Part shown: positions 22,899 to 33,824 of the stretch, piece by piece
Position numbering within the stretch: the stretch's first letter is position 1
How the letters are laid out: each line of letters begins with the position of its first letter
From: Daphnia pulex
Taxonomy: Eukaryota; Arthropoda; Branchiopoda; Diplostraca; Daphniidae
Reading direction: 5' to 3'
DNA length: 64,000 nucleotides
NCBI RefSeq assembly: GCF_021134715.1
Contig: NC_060027.1
Location: 4,278,001 to 4,342,000 of the forward strand
Notes under the pieces: model-generated
Databases searched by the model: none
What the model was told of the DNA's origin: nothing
What the model saw: only the letters and a program-made list of their open reading frames with translations
Position numbers and translations under genes: made by a program

Positions 22899-23607
22899 AT
22901 GAGTTTGACTCCCCTGGAAGTCAGATCAATCCTGCCAAGCAAAATGGAGCCCGAGGAGGTTGATTCGACTCCACACAATTCTGGTAACTGAATAAGTAAG
23001 ACAAAAGTTGCCTCTGCAGAGGCAATAGTAGAAATCAAATTCACTGAACGTGAACATCATCAAATAGGTGTCAGGTGAATGGATAGTAATTGGTAGCCTC
23101 AAGCCCACTCAACATTTTAATTTCGCAATGTTATTGCCCGTTTCGTCTTCTAGAAGATCAAGACAATTTCGATACAGACACTGGTAACATTCGTCTCTGT
23201 TGGACATTTTTCATTTTTTATTAATTTTACTTATTGAACTTATCTCTCAGATGTGATGGCCGAGTCTACCACAACGGCATTGAACCGTTGGCATCAGTCG
23301 AGTCCCATTCGTTCACCCTGGGACGTAGAGCAGCGATTGAGGTAAACGAACGAAACATTCATCGCTTCATTAGGAATCCAGCAGTTTTTTACCTGATAAT
23401 TCATCTAACAGACTATTGTGGCGAGAGTATTTGTCTCTGGTGGTTAGCATGCAGCTAAATAAAATGGGTGACGGCGGCGGAAACCGCTCTCAACAGCCAG
23501 GAGCGCCGGATTGCGGAGGCGATAACAACCATCGAGAACTCTTTATCGTCTCTGGCTCTCGACCATTGTGGAAACTGGAATGTGTCACCAGTTTATTTTC
23601 CCGCTAA
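22899..23607 (+). CDS. Small four-exon gene of unknown family (copy B)
   Basis: Copy B of the gene at 5597-6305, with exons 22899-22983, 23154-23183, 23251-23341 and 23412-23607. Its predicted translation is the same as in copy A. A THAP-type transposon inserted 260 bp downstream of its stop (23867-25595) in this copy only, which could alter its 3' region. The function is unknown. Confidence 0.4.
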
Positions 23608-23866
23608 AATCATGGAAGATGGATTATTTGAAAATGTCCATTAGAAAAAAACTAAGAAACCGCTGGCAAATACCGATCCGGCGAACAGTGCTCCAGTGCT
23701 CCTCTTTCCCGTTGCCAGGCAACAATTTTTTCCACGCTGCTCGTCTACTGAAAAGGAGAATGCGTTGAATAGTAAATTGATGTGCGGATGAAGACGATTT
23801 CGTGCTAGTCTGGGATGCAATAGATTTATCTAACCGAGTAAGTCGTAATTCCATTAATACTTTAGA

Positions 23867-23934
23867 CAGAGCAATAGATACCTGGTCGGTTCTCGGCCGT
23901 GTTGGCTTCCCTATCCCGGTTTCAGGGTAAACGT
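23867..23934. repeat. Left terminal inverted repeat of THAP transposon
   Basis: About 68 bp that match the reverse complement of 25528-25595 with a single C/T mismatch near its inner part. Similarity fades into GGTCCGATTT-like sequence beyond. Confidence 0.93.
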
Positions 23935-24112
23935 GGTCCGATTTGGAAAAATTGATGAGCGCCTCTAGTGAGTGTGTCAGGTACTACGTGAAGCCAGCCA
24001 ATCAGGAAGGGTCTATGAAAAACTCATTGACCAATCACAGCTTACTTTTCTACAAGAAGTGAACAAAATAAAAAGGTAGAAGTATCCAACTGTCAAACCT
24101 CTAGGTCTTTTC

Positions 24113-24223
24113 TAAGTGTCCCAACATTCTTACATTTTATTGTTTGGTTGTGTAAATTGTTTATTCTTTGTAAGTGTCCAAACATTCTTACATTTTATTG
24201 TTTGGTTGTGTAAATTGTTTATT
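24113..24223. repeat. Subterminal 58-bp tandem direct repeat in the transposon
   Basis: A unit starting TAAGTGTCC and containing AACATTCTTACATTTTATTG occurs at 24113 and again at 24171, a 58-bp period with one substitution. It lies between the left inverted repeat and the end of the THAP gene. Transposase-binding subterminal repeats are common in such elements; that role is an inference. Confidence 0.85.
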
Positions 24224-24242
24224 GTTCCGTTGACATAATACA

Positions 24243-25334
24243 CTACTTCTTGTTTTGAAAATGTACACTTTTCACATTATAATTTTCATTTGGTAGTCGA
24301 TCCATCGAAATGCAAAAAATCGTTTGTTTAATTTGATCAAAATACCATGTCCAATTCTTTGGTACCATTGATGAAGTTACTAGTGACTGAAATGTCACAA
24401 AATTAGACTTGAAATTAGTAGAGCTTGCTTCCATAGAAGGTGATGTAACTGTCGAATCATCAATGACAACAGCAACATTTTCGTTCATTACATCAGGAAG
24501 TGGATCAAAAATTGCTTCTTCAGCAGCCTGGTGAGTGTCCATTGATTCTTGAATAGTAGAGGTAGCTTCCATAGAAGGTGATGCAACTGTCGTATCTTCC
24601 ATGACAACAGCAAGATTTTCCTTGATTGAATCTGGAAGTGGATCAAAAATTGCTTCTTCAGCAGCCTGGGGAATGTTGATTGATTCTTTAATAATTTCCA
24701 TGGAGGGTGCTATCAGATAAAATTTAAAGCAATTGCTCTTATAAATAAAATGTAACGAGAACTATTATCAATACCTGTACTGTCAAATTTTTTTCTCTTA
24801 GACGTAGTAGGTATTTTGTCTACTTTTGGTCGTTTCCTTACTGATGCATTGCTAGCATTTGTTTCCACTACAATACATATTTAAGAATTGCGTTATTTGA
24901 TATTAAACAAAATAAACATATTTAAAAATACCATTAAGGTTATTTCTCCATTTGAAACCATCAACATTTTGCATTGCTTGTCGACTAGGTGTATCTAAAA
25001 TGAAAATGGTTCAGTTTCTGTGCTTTACAGATTATACAGGAAATGTAATATCAATACCATTTATCAGAAAATGTTTGGGAATTGCTCCAGCATTACGATT
25101 CCTACGTTTGAAAGGATGGAACACGTTCAAAATTTAAATCCCTGATTTGAAGTCACTTTCGTCAAAATGACGGGAGCAAATACGTGAGGTGCTCGTCAAA
25201 TAACTACATGGAATTAGTTCTCGCCATTTAGATAATGAAGTTTTAGGAATTGCAAACAGGGTAACCTCGTTTTCTTTTTGATTTCCTTTGAAATATGTTG
25301 ATTTACAACCAGGAACAGCACACCTGCCAACCAT
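24243..25334 (-). pseudogene. THAP-domain gene inside transposon, one in-frame stop
   Basis: Four exons chain in phase: 25058-25334, 24932-24994, 24775-24867 and 24243-24709 (900 nt in all). The first encodes a THAP zinc finger: CAVPGC (C-x4-C), LSKW, then ICSRHF (C-x2-H), and after a TAA at 25134-25136 in the same frame an AIPKHF resembling the AVPTIF box. The stop therefore truncates the domain at codon 67 unless read through or mis-sequenced. Exon 3 is Lys/Arg-rich (KRPKVDK, TSKRKK; a possible nuclear signal). Exon 4 carries a duplicated acidic unit (AAEEAIFDPLPD, twice, about 47 residues apart) and ends at 24243. No DDE/RNase H-type catalytic region is seen. Confidence 0.7.
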
Positions 25335-25527
25335 TTTTACAGAAATTATGGTTAGGCTTCATTCACGTAATACACGATAATGGCCGCCGTATTCACATAT
25401 TACACAAAAATGGCCGCCGAAAGTATTATTTGAAAGTCAACGTCTTATCACTAGATGGCGCTGTTTCATTTTTACCACTTCACAACTTCTGACAAGCTCC
25501 GCCCTAAAATGTCTGAAAATCGGGGAT

Positions 25528-25595
25528 ACGTTTACCCTAAAACCGGGATAGGGAAGCCAACACGGCCGAGAACCGACCAGGTATCTATTGCTCTG
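25528..25595. repeat. Right terminal inverted repeat of THAP transposon
   Basis: Inverted partner of 23867-23934. Both outer ends are identical for more than 50 bp, which indicates a young or recently active element. Confidence 0.93.
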
Positions 25596-27049
25596 CTTTA
25601 GAAAAAAAGGCTATTTATTGTGAGATAAGAGCGATGTTTGATATTTCCGAAGAACAGATCCAGTTTCAATCTCAAATGGCTCTTTTTCGTAGAATATCCT
25701 CGGCCAAATTTTCATTTATAACCTGCTAAAATTGTTTTATTTTACCGATTTTGCATTCGCCTTTCGCCCTTTGGTCGCAATTTTTATGATCTCGCAACGG
25801 TGCCCCTTCCCCTCCGTAGAGCCTTTCAAAATGGCGACGACGTTACAAATTGTGATTGACGTGTCGCCTGTCGCCGTTCTCAACATATTTTTGGATTTTT
25901 CGTTTTTTTCCGCGAGGTAATAACTGACGATGGCGCAAATTTTTTCCCTTCTGGCCTAGGCTTAAACCAAAAGAATTAGTCAAATTACTATTTGTCGCAA
26001 TGTGATTGCTGTATTTTAATAGCAAATTTCCATGAACAAACTATTTGGGGACTGTTTTTAAGGACCTTCAAAAATAACTTCACTATCGAAGTAGCTTTGA
26101 TATACTTGCATTTTTCCTTTGATTTTCTTAAACACTACTGATGTTGTATCAGAAACTCGAAGAGACTTGAAGCTTGGATGTGCACCAACAGTGATTAACG
26201 ATAGGAATTTGTTATTATCTGTCTATGATTTGTTGTAAACATCCTCGTAAAATTTGTTGAGCTGTGCTGTTTTTGTTTTTAGATCAACAGTTTTTTTTAC
26301 TAAGTATAGTTATTTAATCTCTGTTATGATAGAAGACTACTAGAAATTGAAGTACACCATTAACAGTTTTTTTGTTTCTAGATGGAGTGGATTTGGAGAA
26401 AGATCTGTATTTACATGTTTTAAGTACTGTTGCAATGTGTGACAGATGGTTTTTAAGATAGACCATAAATTAATAGCAGCTTCATATATTGTTGTCCTTT
26501 CAGTATTTTTGCTGACTCCAAAAAACCAAATTAAACAATGGGTATTACGACTTGGATACTCATGATTCTTAAATTGTGATTCTGTGTTTACAGGTAATCC
26601 AGCACAAATTCAACATGCTTCAAGTGCAATTATTAAAAAATCTTTGAATGCTTGCCATTACTTAGATTTGTTAAAAAGGATTTGGATGTGGATTCCTCTG
26701 TTTAGTAGAAACATCAACTTTTGTTGTGAGGTATACCAACATTTTTTAACAAATAACATTTTGATGAGCTTGACTACTTTTGAAAATGATAATAGGCTTG
26801 GTGTATCATCTAGGTATGAAGCTACTGTGTGCTCACTTTTCTCCGAGTTCAGCAACCTTTACATCAATGATCACAACTGGATATTCAATTGGTACACTAG
26901 TTTATTTGCTAATCAATGTTTGTTACATTTCATAAAGGAAAACTTGTACATTTTTAGTTATTTCAACAGGGCATTATTGCGTAATAATACTTTGAGTGTA
27001 TTACTAATGTCGACTTGAAGCAGAACCGTCAACAAAATTTGAACCATCG

Positions 27050-27524
27050 TCATCTCGCTCTTAAAACGTCCTCGCCCAGAGCTCCAGTATCTTGTGGTGT
27101 GCAGCTACATCCAGCTGCGACGTTGGTGGAGATGATCTTTTCAGGTAGACCGGTCGCCGGATTCCTAATGAAAACCTGTAAGGTCGTCATCAGCTGTTTG
27201 CAACTGCGTCCTGTCCCGCAATTTTCATTTTTGCAGGTTCCTGAGCAAACGATTTCGTCGATGGCGACCACAACATTTCCCAGTGGATGATCGTTTTCTA
27301 CGGTTTTGTTTTCCACTTTGAAAGGACAAACCGTTTGGGAATGTCGTCCGAGTTCCTGCAGTTCTTCCACGATGGAAACCATGCGATACTGGACCACGTT
27401 GTCTTCTTCTTCAGGCTGTCCAAGTTGACCGGAACTAATTGCGGCAGTGCTTGGTAGGACTGACCAGGCAATGAGCTGCGGAGACGCAAAAGGTAACTAA
27501 AAGCAAGATTGTTTTCATCGTCAT
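27050..27524 (-). CDS. IL-17-like secreted cystine-knot cytokine (copy B)
   Basis: Copy B of the gene at 8012-8486, with an identical predicted domain from the CPF cysteine to the closing GCSC, the same upstream signal-peptide frame and the same 22-nt GT...AG segment at 27476-27497. The matching TATA box is at 27619-27624. Copy B lacks 108 bp that in copy A lie about 450 bp upstream of the start, so the two paralogues could differ in regulation. Confidence 0.5.
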
Positions 27525-27618
27525 GTCAATGATTGAAAGTTCTGGGACTAATTCAGAGCAGTAACTATGAGCCGAGTTCAAAGTAGTTGTGATGGATTCT
27601 ATTCTCGAATCGACCGTC

Positions 27619-27624
27619 TTTATA
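27619..27624 (-). promoter_or_regulatory. TATA box of IL-17-like gene, copy B
   Basis: Same motif and spacing as in copy A (8581-8586), upstream of the start at 27524. Confidence 0.4.
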
Positions 27625-28316
27625 TGAGAATTAAAGACGACAAATGGAAAAGGTTCAAGGATGTTGATCTCCGCATTTATTTAGCACAATTTAGTAATTG
27701 CAGGACGTTTCTACAAATTATTCTTTTACGTTCGATGATGCCCATCTCAATTTTCCATCAGTTTTATGACGCGCGTTGCGTCATTTTACGTCCCCCAAAC
27801 ATTGTTTGCCGTCTCGACAGGATTTCCAGGAGTTCTGCACGTGAAAATTTCCGTTATTATTGTCAACCGCGTAACATTAAACTTTTGGGGTTTCGGAAGG
27901 AAGTTAACCATCGAGTGCGCTCGTAGGGGAAAACGCGGAATCCATGACGGATGTTGGAAAAGTCGTTACCATTCGGATGATATTGCTACGCGGTAAAATC
28001 GGTTTCCTCATGCAGCGGAATGAACCCATTTCGCCATTCACCCAGTTGATTTCATTCGTTGCTCCACTCTGTTTTTTATTGTACAAGAGTTAAGTAACTG
28101 TGTTTAACCTTGACTGAAAAACGTGTTCTCGGGGAAGAACGCGTTATTGTTTTGACGGAAATAGGAGTAGTTATATTGTGTTCAGTTTTCACGATTGCTA
28201 TTGGAAATCCGTCATTTTGTGTTTCCTGTTTGCGTCGATTCGAAACCCAGCAGCCACTATAGTGTGAGGTATTCGTAGTTCTGAAGAACCTTTATTATAT
28301 CCTTAATCGAAACGGT

Positions 28317-28386
28317 GTGTCATACTATGTCGTGTCATGTCATGTCATGTATGTCATGTCATACGAGTCAGTGCTATGTCATGTTT
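28317..28386 (+). repeat. TGTCA-type microsatellite at duplication breakpoint
   Basis: An irregular run of TGTCA/TGTCAT units (for example TGTCATGTCATGTCATG) begins exactly where copy B loses homology to copy A (28326). It reads as a Cys/His/Met-rich open frame, which I take as an artefact. Confidence 0.8.
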
Positions 28387-30761
28387 TTTCAATCAAGATT
28401 AAGTGTTTGCTATTTAGTGTCGAGAAGAAGCTGGATCCTCTCGAGATTGTCAGTTTTGACTCTTCTACTTAGCTGTACACTGGACTGTGAGGGAATAACA
28501 CACCTGGGCGATTCGAGTTTTCAATGGCATCTGAAAAATGCCATTTTAATTACTACTCGTTCGTCTGGGTGTTTGACCTGCATGAGTGCTGCGGTTGTCT
28601 TGATACTGTACAAAGCCGTGATGCAGTCTCAGCCAGCATCGAATATTTTTCGAAACGAAAGCGTAAATACCATGATCCAGGAGTATTTAAATAACGCCAT
28701 GTAGCCTAATATAGGATGCGGGCGATATAACCGCCTACACTCACCTGAATAGGGTATTCAGGGGGAGGCGGACCGCTTAACAATAATCAAATGTACATAA
28801 GACGATACAAATATAACAGTCTTTATTCATTAAATAAAGGAGGAGGAACCAATAAAATTTCCCCAGGGCTAATTAGTATTTCAGTCGGATCACGCAATAT
28901 TTGTTTGGGCATAATTGCGTTTGTATAGGAAATTTGAAACCTACACTGTTTTAAAAAAACTTGTCAACTATTTCGGGGTTAAACGCCCTTTCAAAACATC
29001 AGGGGAATTAAATTCATCACCAATAACAAGCCCAATTTTGCATATGAAAAAAAGTAGTTTCGCAATGAGAATGCGTGAGAACGCTCAATATCCGTAGGCC
29101 TAATTTCTCGCAGGCCTTATTTTTGTTTAAAATAATGCTGAAACATAGCTGCCAGTACGGGGCTATAGCTACCGGCAGCGAGAACATGATGTAACGGGTA
29201 AACATTTTCAATCGCTGATGGGTGGTCACCATCACCGAAGCCGCCTGAAAGAGTTCCGTCTGCTGATAAGCCATGATCCGTGACACAACCCCACTGATGG
29301 AAATGAAGAAGAATCTGTTGATGTTGATGCAGCAGAGGATTCGTGATACCGAGGCCAAATCAGTGTCAGAGTAGCCTACTCCAGCAGGGCCAGCCGAAAT
29401 TGCGGATAAGGTTTGACGACGAGGATATTGTGTGGGGATATGACGACACGCCGCTCGCACAAGCCCAGCAGATGGCCGCCGGGGTCCAGGAGTTCGTTGA
29501 GTCAATCGAGAACAGAAGAACTGCACAGGTTGACGTTGTCCACCAGCAGCAGAAGCCAATGGACTGTGACGCAAGGCCTGGACCAACAAGCTGATGTCCA
29601 CTCATCATTCAAAACGGCCTTCGATGCTGCTGATTCCGGCGACACGGTTTCACTGCTGGAAAACCTTATTAGCGAGCTTATTAGCCAGCTTTTGGTGTGT
29701 TAATTGGTGTTGCTAGACGTCCGTCGCAGCAGTTCTTCGTTGTCACTCAAGAGCTGCAGTAGGCTAGTTATCCCAGCAACTGAACAACTCTTTCAAGATG
29801 CTGATGATGTGCTTCTTCGACCGTATAGTGCGAACACATTCCTGCGAGTCCAGTGTAAAACCTTGTGTAAATTTCCCGCGACTCGAGGAGTGTATAACGA
29901 CTGACGGATTCTTCGCATTTGATTTTGCAAGTCGATGGCGGACAGTTCGTCGGATAATTCCGTCGACTTCGACGGCCAAAATTCCTCCAGAGTGCGAGCC
30001 TCAATCAATAGTGAAGTAAACTTGTGTTAATGATCCGAGTCCCAATCTCTCAAACTGATGACCGGACGGACCGGACCGGGCCGATGCAATGATGGGTGCA
30101 GCAGGGCAAGAAGCTAAGCGAGAATGTTTGAGAATAGAAGAAAAGAAAAGGAATTATTGCTTGGAAGAGAAAGAAGAAAAGAAATTATAACCTTTTGAAT
30201 TTCTATCCTCGGATGCGACGTGCTAGCTGAATATCCTTTTGGGCATGATGATGGTGAGACACGACTAGCATAAACGGCACACAGATTGGTGTCTTCAAAT
30301 AGGCCCACCAAAAAAGGCTTCGACTTACTACATTAAACATCGTCCAATTGAATCGTTTCGAATCGTTTATTGCAAGTTTACTAGTACTTGCTTAACCGCA
30401 CACGACACGCCTATAATTTTTCTGTTTTTCAGACGAGCCTAAATCAGACTGGTTCAGTTATTGAAGCAATTAAAATTAGTTATTATTAGTTTTTTAAATT
30501 AGCATCGGTTTGCGTTTTTGACGATTCATGAATCCGTTGAAATAGTCTCGAGTCAAATAGAATTGGCAGTTTTAGTGCGACTAGGGCGGGCTAACGAAGA
30601 GTTGCTCCTCCTTCTTTCTTCCTCCATGGATAGCAGACGAAAATAGCTTTACAAACAGCACAAACAGCATGAGTGCCATGTGCAACTGACAGTAAAAGAA
30701 ACCAAATAGATTGTAATTATTAGTTTATTACACATTTTCGCTGGTCTTGTTTCAAAAGAAA
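28387..30761. other. Intergenic region with decayed coding sequence
   Basis: GC content rises at about 29200-30060. At 29280-29700 several plus-strand frames look protein-like in turn (EEESVDVDAAED, then RFDDEDIVWGYDDTPLAQ, then SFKTAFDAADSGDTVSLLEN) but are separated by stops and frame changes, so this looks like a degraded gene or element. The family is not recognised. The stretch 30060-30760 is AT-rich and contains the presumed promoter of Rexo5. Confidence 0.35.
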
Positions 30762-33483
30762 ATGAGTGGTGAAGTGATGTCAAGGAAAAGAGCTGCACGG
30801 ATTGAGCGACGTAAATCCCGAGTTGCAGCAATTTTCAAAGTCGACGAAAAGCCAGAGGTAATTGTGAGGCATACAGATATCGTGTTGCAGCCTTGCAGGT
30901 ATGCTTTATTGTGATTGTCGTTCGTTTCCAGGAAATAACGAGTGCACAGAAAGAAGAACAAGGAGATGAGCCACCAGAGAAGCAGTTGCAGTTGAGTCAG
31001 TTGAGTGACGAAGAATACAAAGCACTTAGGACGAAACTCAGGGAAAGAAACAGATTGACACAGGTAATCATTTATTTTTTATTTAAAGTTAGTTTCTTGA
31101 GTCAAAACTTTTATCAAATTCAGTTTTCTTAGTATACCCCTGTATTTAGACTCGTTCAATTGGGCCTCACTGCCAGTTTGAATGTCCCCAAGGCTTCTCG
31201 CATTCCTGTTCTTGTGACTGATGTGCAAACCCTTTTCTTGTATACTATTATTGGGGATTCCCGCTATGACCACTATAAGTAAGTAAAGTAATTGAATCTG
31301 AACTGTAATGACATTAATCTGTGAAATCTGTTTGAAAAATTGTCAGGTGGTGCAGTCTTAACAAATGGAATAACCTGACACAAACACTGATTTTGATTGT
31401 TGAAGATGTATCAGTGGATGAGTTAGAAAACAATACTGATGTTTTCTCAGAGACTCTGAAAATTTTTGAAGATGTAGTAGAAATGAGTAATCCAGCAAGT
31501 GATGGCTTTAGTCTTGATCTTGCCTTAGCCTATGTACCACTCAGTTATGCAATGAAGAGAAGAGTAATGGAAGGTGAGTTAAAGTAGGTAATTTTTGCCC
31601 AACATCTAATGATCTAGGATCTCTATTGAATTTCCAGGCTATCCTTCCTTGCAAGCTGCCTGTAAGGATGGGTACATATATGGAGTTACTGACTCACCAG
31701 TTCAAGAAAATACTGATAAATTATCTGCTGAAAGCCATTCATCAGAGATTCCAACTATAAATTCAGAACAAATTGTTTCAGGATTGAAAGAAAAAACAAC
31801 AGAGGTGCGTTGAAATTATACTTCCAAGTGATAATAAATCTAAATTTGTTTTCTTCACAGGCAAAAACCGAAAGAGATGGAGAAAAAACAAGTAGGAACT
31901 GCTTGTCGAATAACACCGAAGAGGGAAATGTAGTGACGGGTGATGTGATGAGTGAGGAAAAAAGGCAGTGCAACGAATCAGATCTGATAAAAACTGATGT
32001 AGCCTCAAGAGTACAGGAGCAGGCTAATTTGAACGAAGTAACGTCTTCAAACGGCGGTACATGTTTAGATATCATTACCCAGGAAGACAAAAGCAAATGT
32101 AGTCGACTTGAGTTGTTGTTAAACGCCTCTCAACTTATCTCCGAACTGTATCCTTTGCCTGGCAACGAAGAGTGTTGCAATTTTGTTTTCACTCAGAATA
32201 AATACGATCCTGTCACTGATCAGTCGCCCATGTTTTCGATAGACTGCGAATGGTGCATTTGTGTTGATGGTAAATATTTTTTATTCAATATTAGAGTGAT
32301 CATGCCCTCCTTCCCTACGTTTGTATCGCATACATCATTAGAATTTTCTTGTTTCTAACTATAGGATCATATGGTTTGGCTCGCGTGGCTGTTGTTGATG
32401 AAAACCTGAAAACTTTATATCACACTTACGTCAAACCAGATTTGGCGATTGCGGATTACCTTACGAGATATTCAGGAATTACCGAAGAGTTACTCCTGGA
32501 TGTTAAGAAGACCCCTTCTGATGTTCAGCAGGATTTACGAAATTTGTTACCTTCTGACGCCATTCTTGTTGGCCAATCTCTACAGTCTGATTTGAAAGCC
32601 TTAAAAGTATGGTGTTGTTATTCAACTAAAAAAAGCTTATTTTTCTTCGTTAATTTGAGAAATATTGTTATGGAACTAAATTCTTGTTATTGACAGATGT
32701 TTCATCCGTACATCATCGACACTTCCGTGATTTTCAATATGACCGGCACGCGTTCCTTCAAAAGCAAACTCAAAGTGTTGGCGGCTTCATTCTGTGGCCG
32801 TCGCATTCAGGATTCTTCAGATGGTCATGACCCGACAGAAGATGCAATTGCTGCAATGGAGCTAGTACAAAAGAAGATGAAAATGGGAACAGAATTTGGA
32901 GATGTTATTCTAATTAGGGATTCCTTTCCTCATTCGTCAGCGGAGGTTCGTTTAATTTCACACCGTATAACACAGTGTACACACTTGCGTCAGTTGCGTG
33001 GATAATTTGATTCGCGTGTTCTATTTACAGGGAAATAACCAGGATAATCTCATTCATATGAAGCTCTTTACTTTCATTCAAAGTCACAACAAGAGTGCAA
33101 CGTTAATCACCACACACCCTTCTGTAGAAAAGTCTTATCGCCCAGGATTACTTAAACTCAATTCGGCTGTTGTCAAGAGAAAAAAAGATGAAGAATCATT
33201 GGCAGAGCCTGTTCAAATGCTCGCTGCTAGTGATTTAAATGAAGCCGTAACAGTAACATCACGTTCACGTTTCAACAACAACTTCACCCTTGTTCATACT
33301 TCTTTGGAAAAAGGAGAGCTGGACCGCAAAGCGAAATTGAAAGAGCTAGACAAAGCCATTGCGGAAATATACCATGGAGTTTCTGTGAATGGAATGATGA
33401 TTGTAATATTTGGGGGGAAAACTAATCCTGTGCAGAACGGAGCTTGTCTTGTGCGTGTAAATAACAGATCTCGACCATTGTGA
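30762..33483 (+). CDS. Rexo5: RNA exonuclease 5 (REXO5/NEF-sp family, DEDDh exonuclease)
   Basis: Nine exons in phase: 30762-30857, 30932-31063, 31133-31278, 31347-31573, 31638-31804, 31861-32269, 32365-32606, 32697-32945 and 33031-33483, giving 706 aa. The DEDDh exonuclease core starts at DCEW (the D-x-E motif, about residue 388), continues with the ITEELL/VGQSLQSDLKAL region (second Asp) and closes with HDPTEDA (His and last Asp). The order of motifs and the C-terminal region of about 200 aa fit REXO5, which trims snoRNAs and rRNAs in the nucleolus (family knowledge). The N-terminus is basic (KRAARIERRKSR), consistent with nuclear import. An AATAAA lies at 33781-33786, close to the start of the next gene. 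Confidence 0.9.
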
Positions 33484-33824
33484 ATTACAATGCATTTGAA
33501 TTTGAATGTTTATTTTATTGTTTTTTCCTATTTCTGCTTTCATGCTATTTCAATTTGAAGGTAAACACAACTTTAATTGCTTACCTTACATTTGGAAAAC
33601 GACCAGCAAATTCAGACCCTACCCGCCCTACCCGCTTCTCGCTCAGTTTTTTTGTGTGTGGCTGTGTGCTTGGCAACGTTGTTGCAGACGACGAACTCAA
33701 ACCATGTATAAAACAATAACAAACGATTCGGATCAACGGATGACAATACATTTGCTTTGAGTTGGCGCGGAGAGCTTTCAAATAAATAGGACGTCAAAAA
33801 TTCTGTGTATTTAAATCATATGAA

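Larger units (their letters stand above)
23867..25595. mobile_element. Inverted-repeat DNA transposon encoding a THAP protein (copy B only)
   Basis: A 1729-bp element with terminal inverted repeats of about 68 bp and one mismatch (ends CAGAGCAATAG / CTATTGCTCTG). It is flanked by the 7-bp direct repeat CTTTAGA at 23860-23866 and 25596-25602. Copy A has the unoccupied site with a single CTTTAGA at about 6558-6564, which proves insertion after the copies separated or outside later conversion. It encodes a broken THAP-domain gene on the minus strand and no recognisable transposase catalytic core, so it is likely non-autonomous. THAP points to P-like or another THAP-bearing superfamily. The 7-bp rather than 8-bp duplication leaves this open. 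Confidence 0.95.
17316..28326. repeat. Segmental duplication, copy B
   Basis: Direct near-identical copy of 1-9397. It differs by a 1729-bp transposon insertion at 23867-25595 with its 7-bp target duplication, a 108-bp gap corresponding to 8935-9042, a 10-bp gap and a shorter poly-G run near 21267, and a few base changes. The copy may begin further left than 17316, because the matching sequence of copy A lies before the window. Confidence 0.97.

Noticed and set aside
28315-28704. 129-aa Cys/His/Met-rich frame
   Set aside because: Its N-terminus is the translation of a TGTCA microsatellite. The rest lacks any recognised feature.
29017-29601. 194-aa minus-strand frame in the GC-rich island
   Set aside because: It runs antisense to the more protein-like plus-strand frames, with low plausibility and no splice or promoter support.
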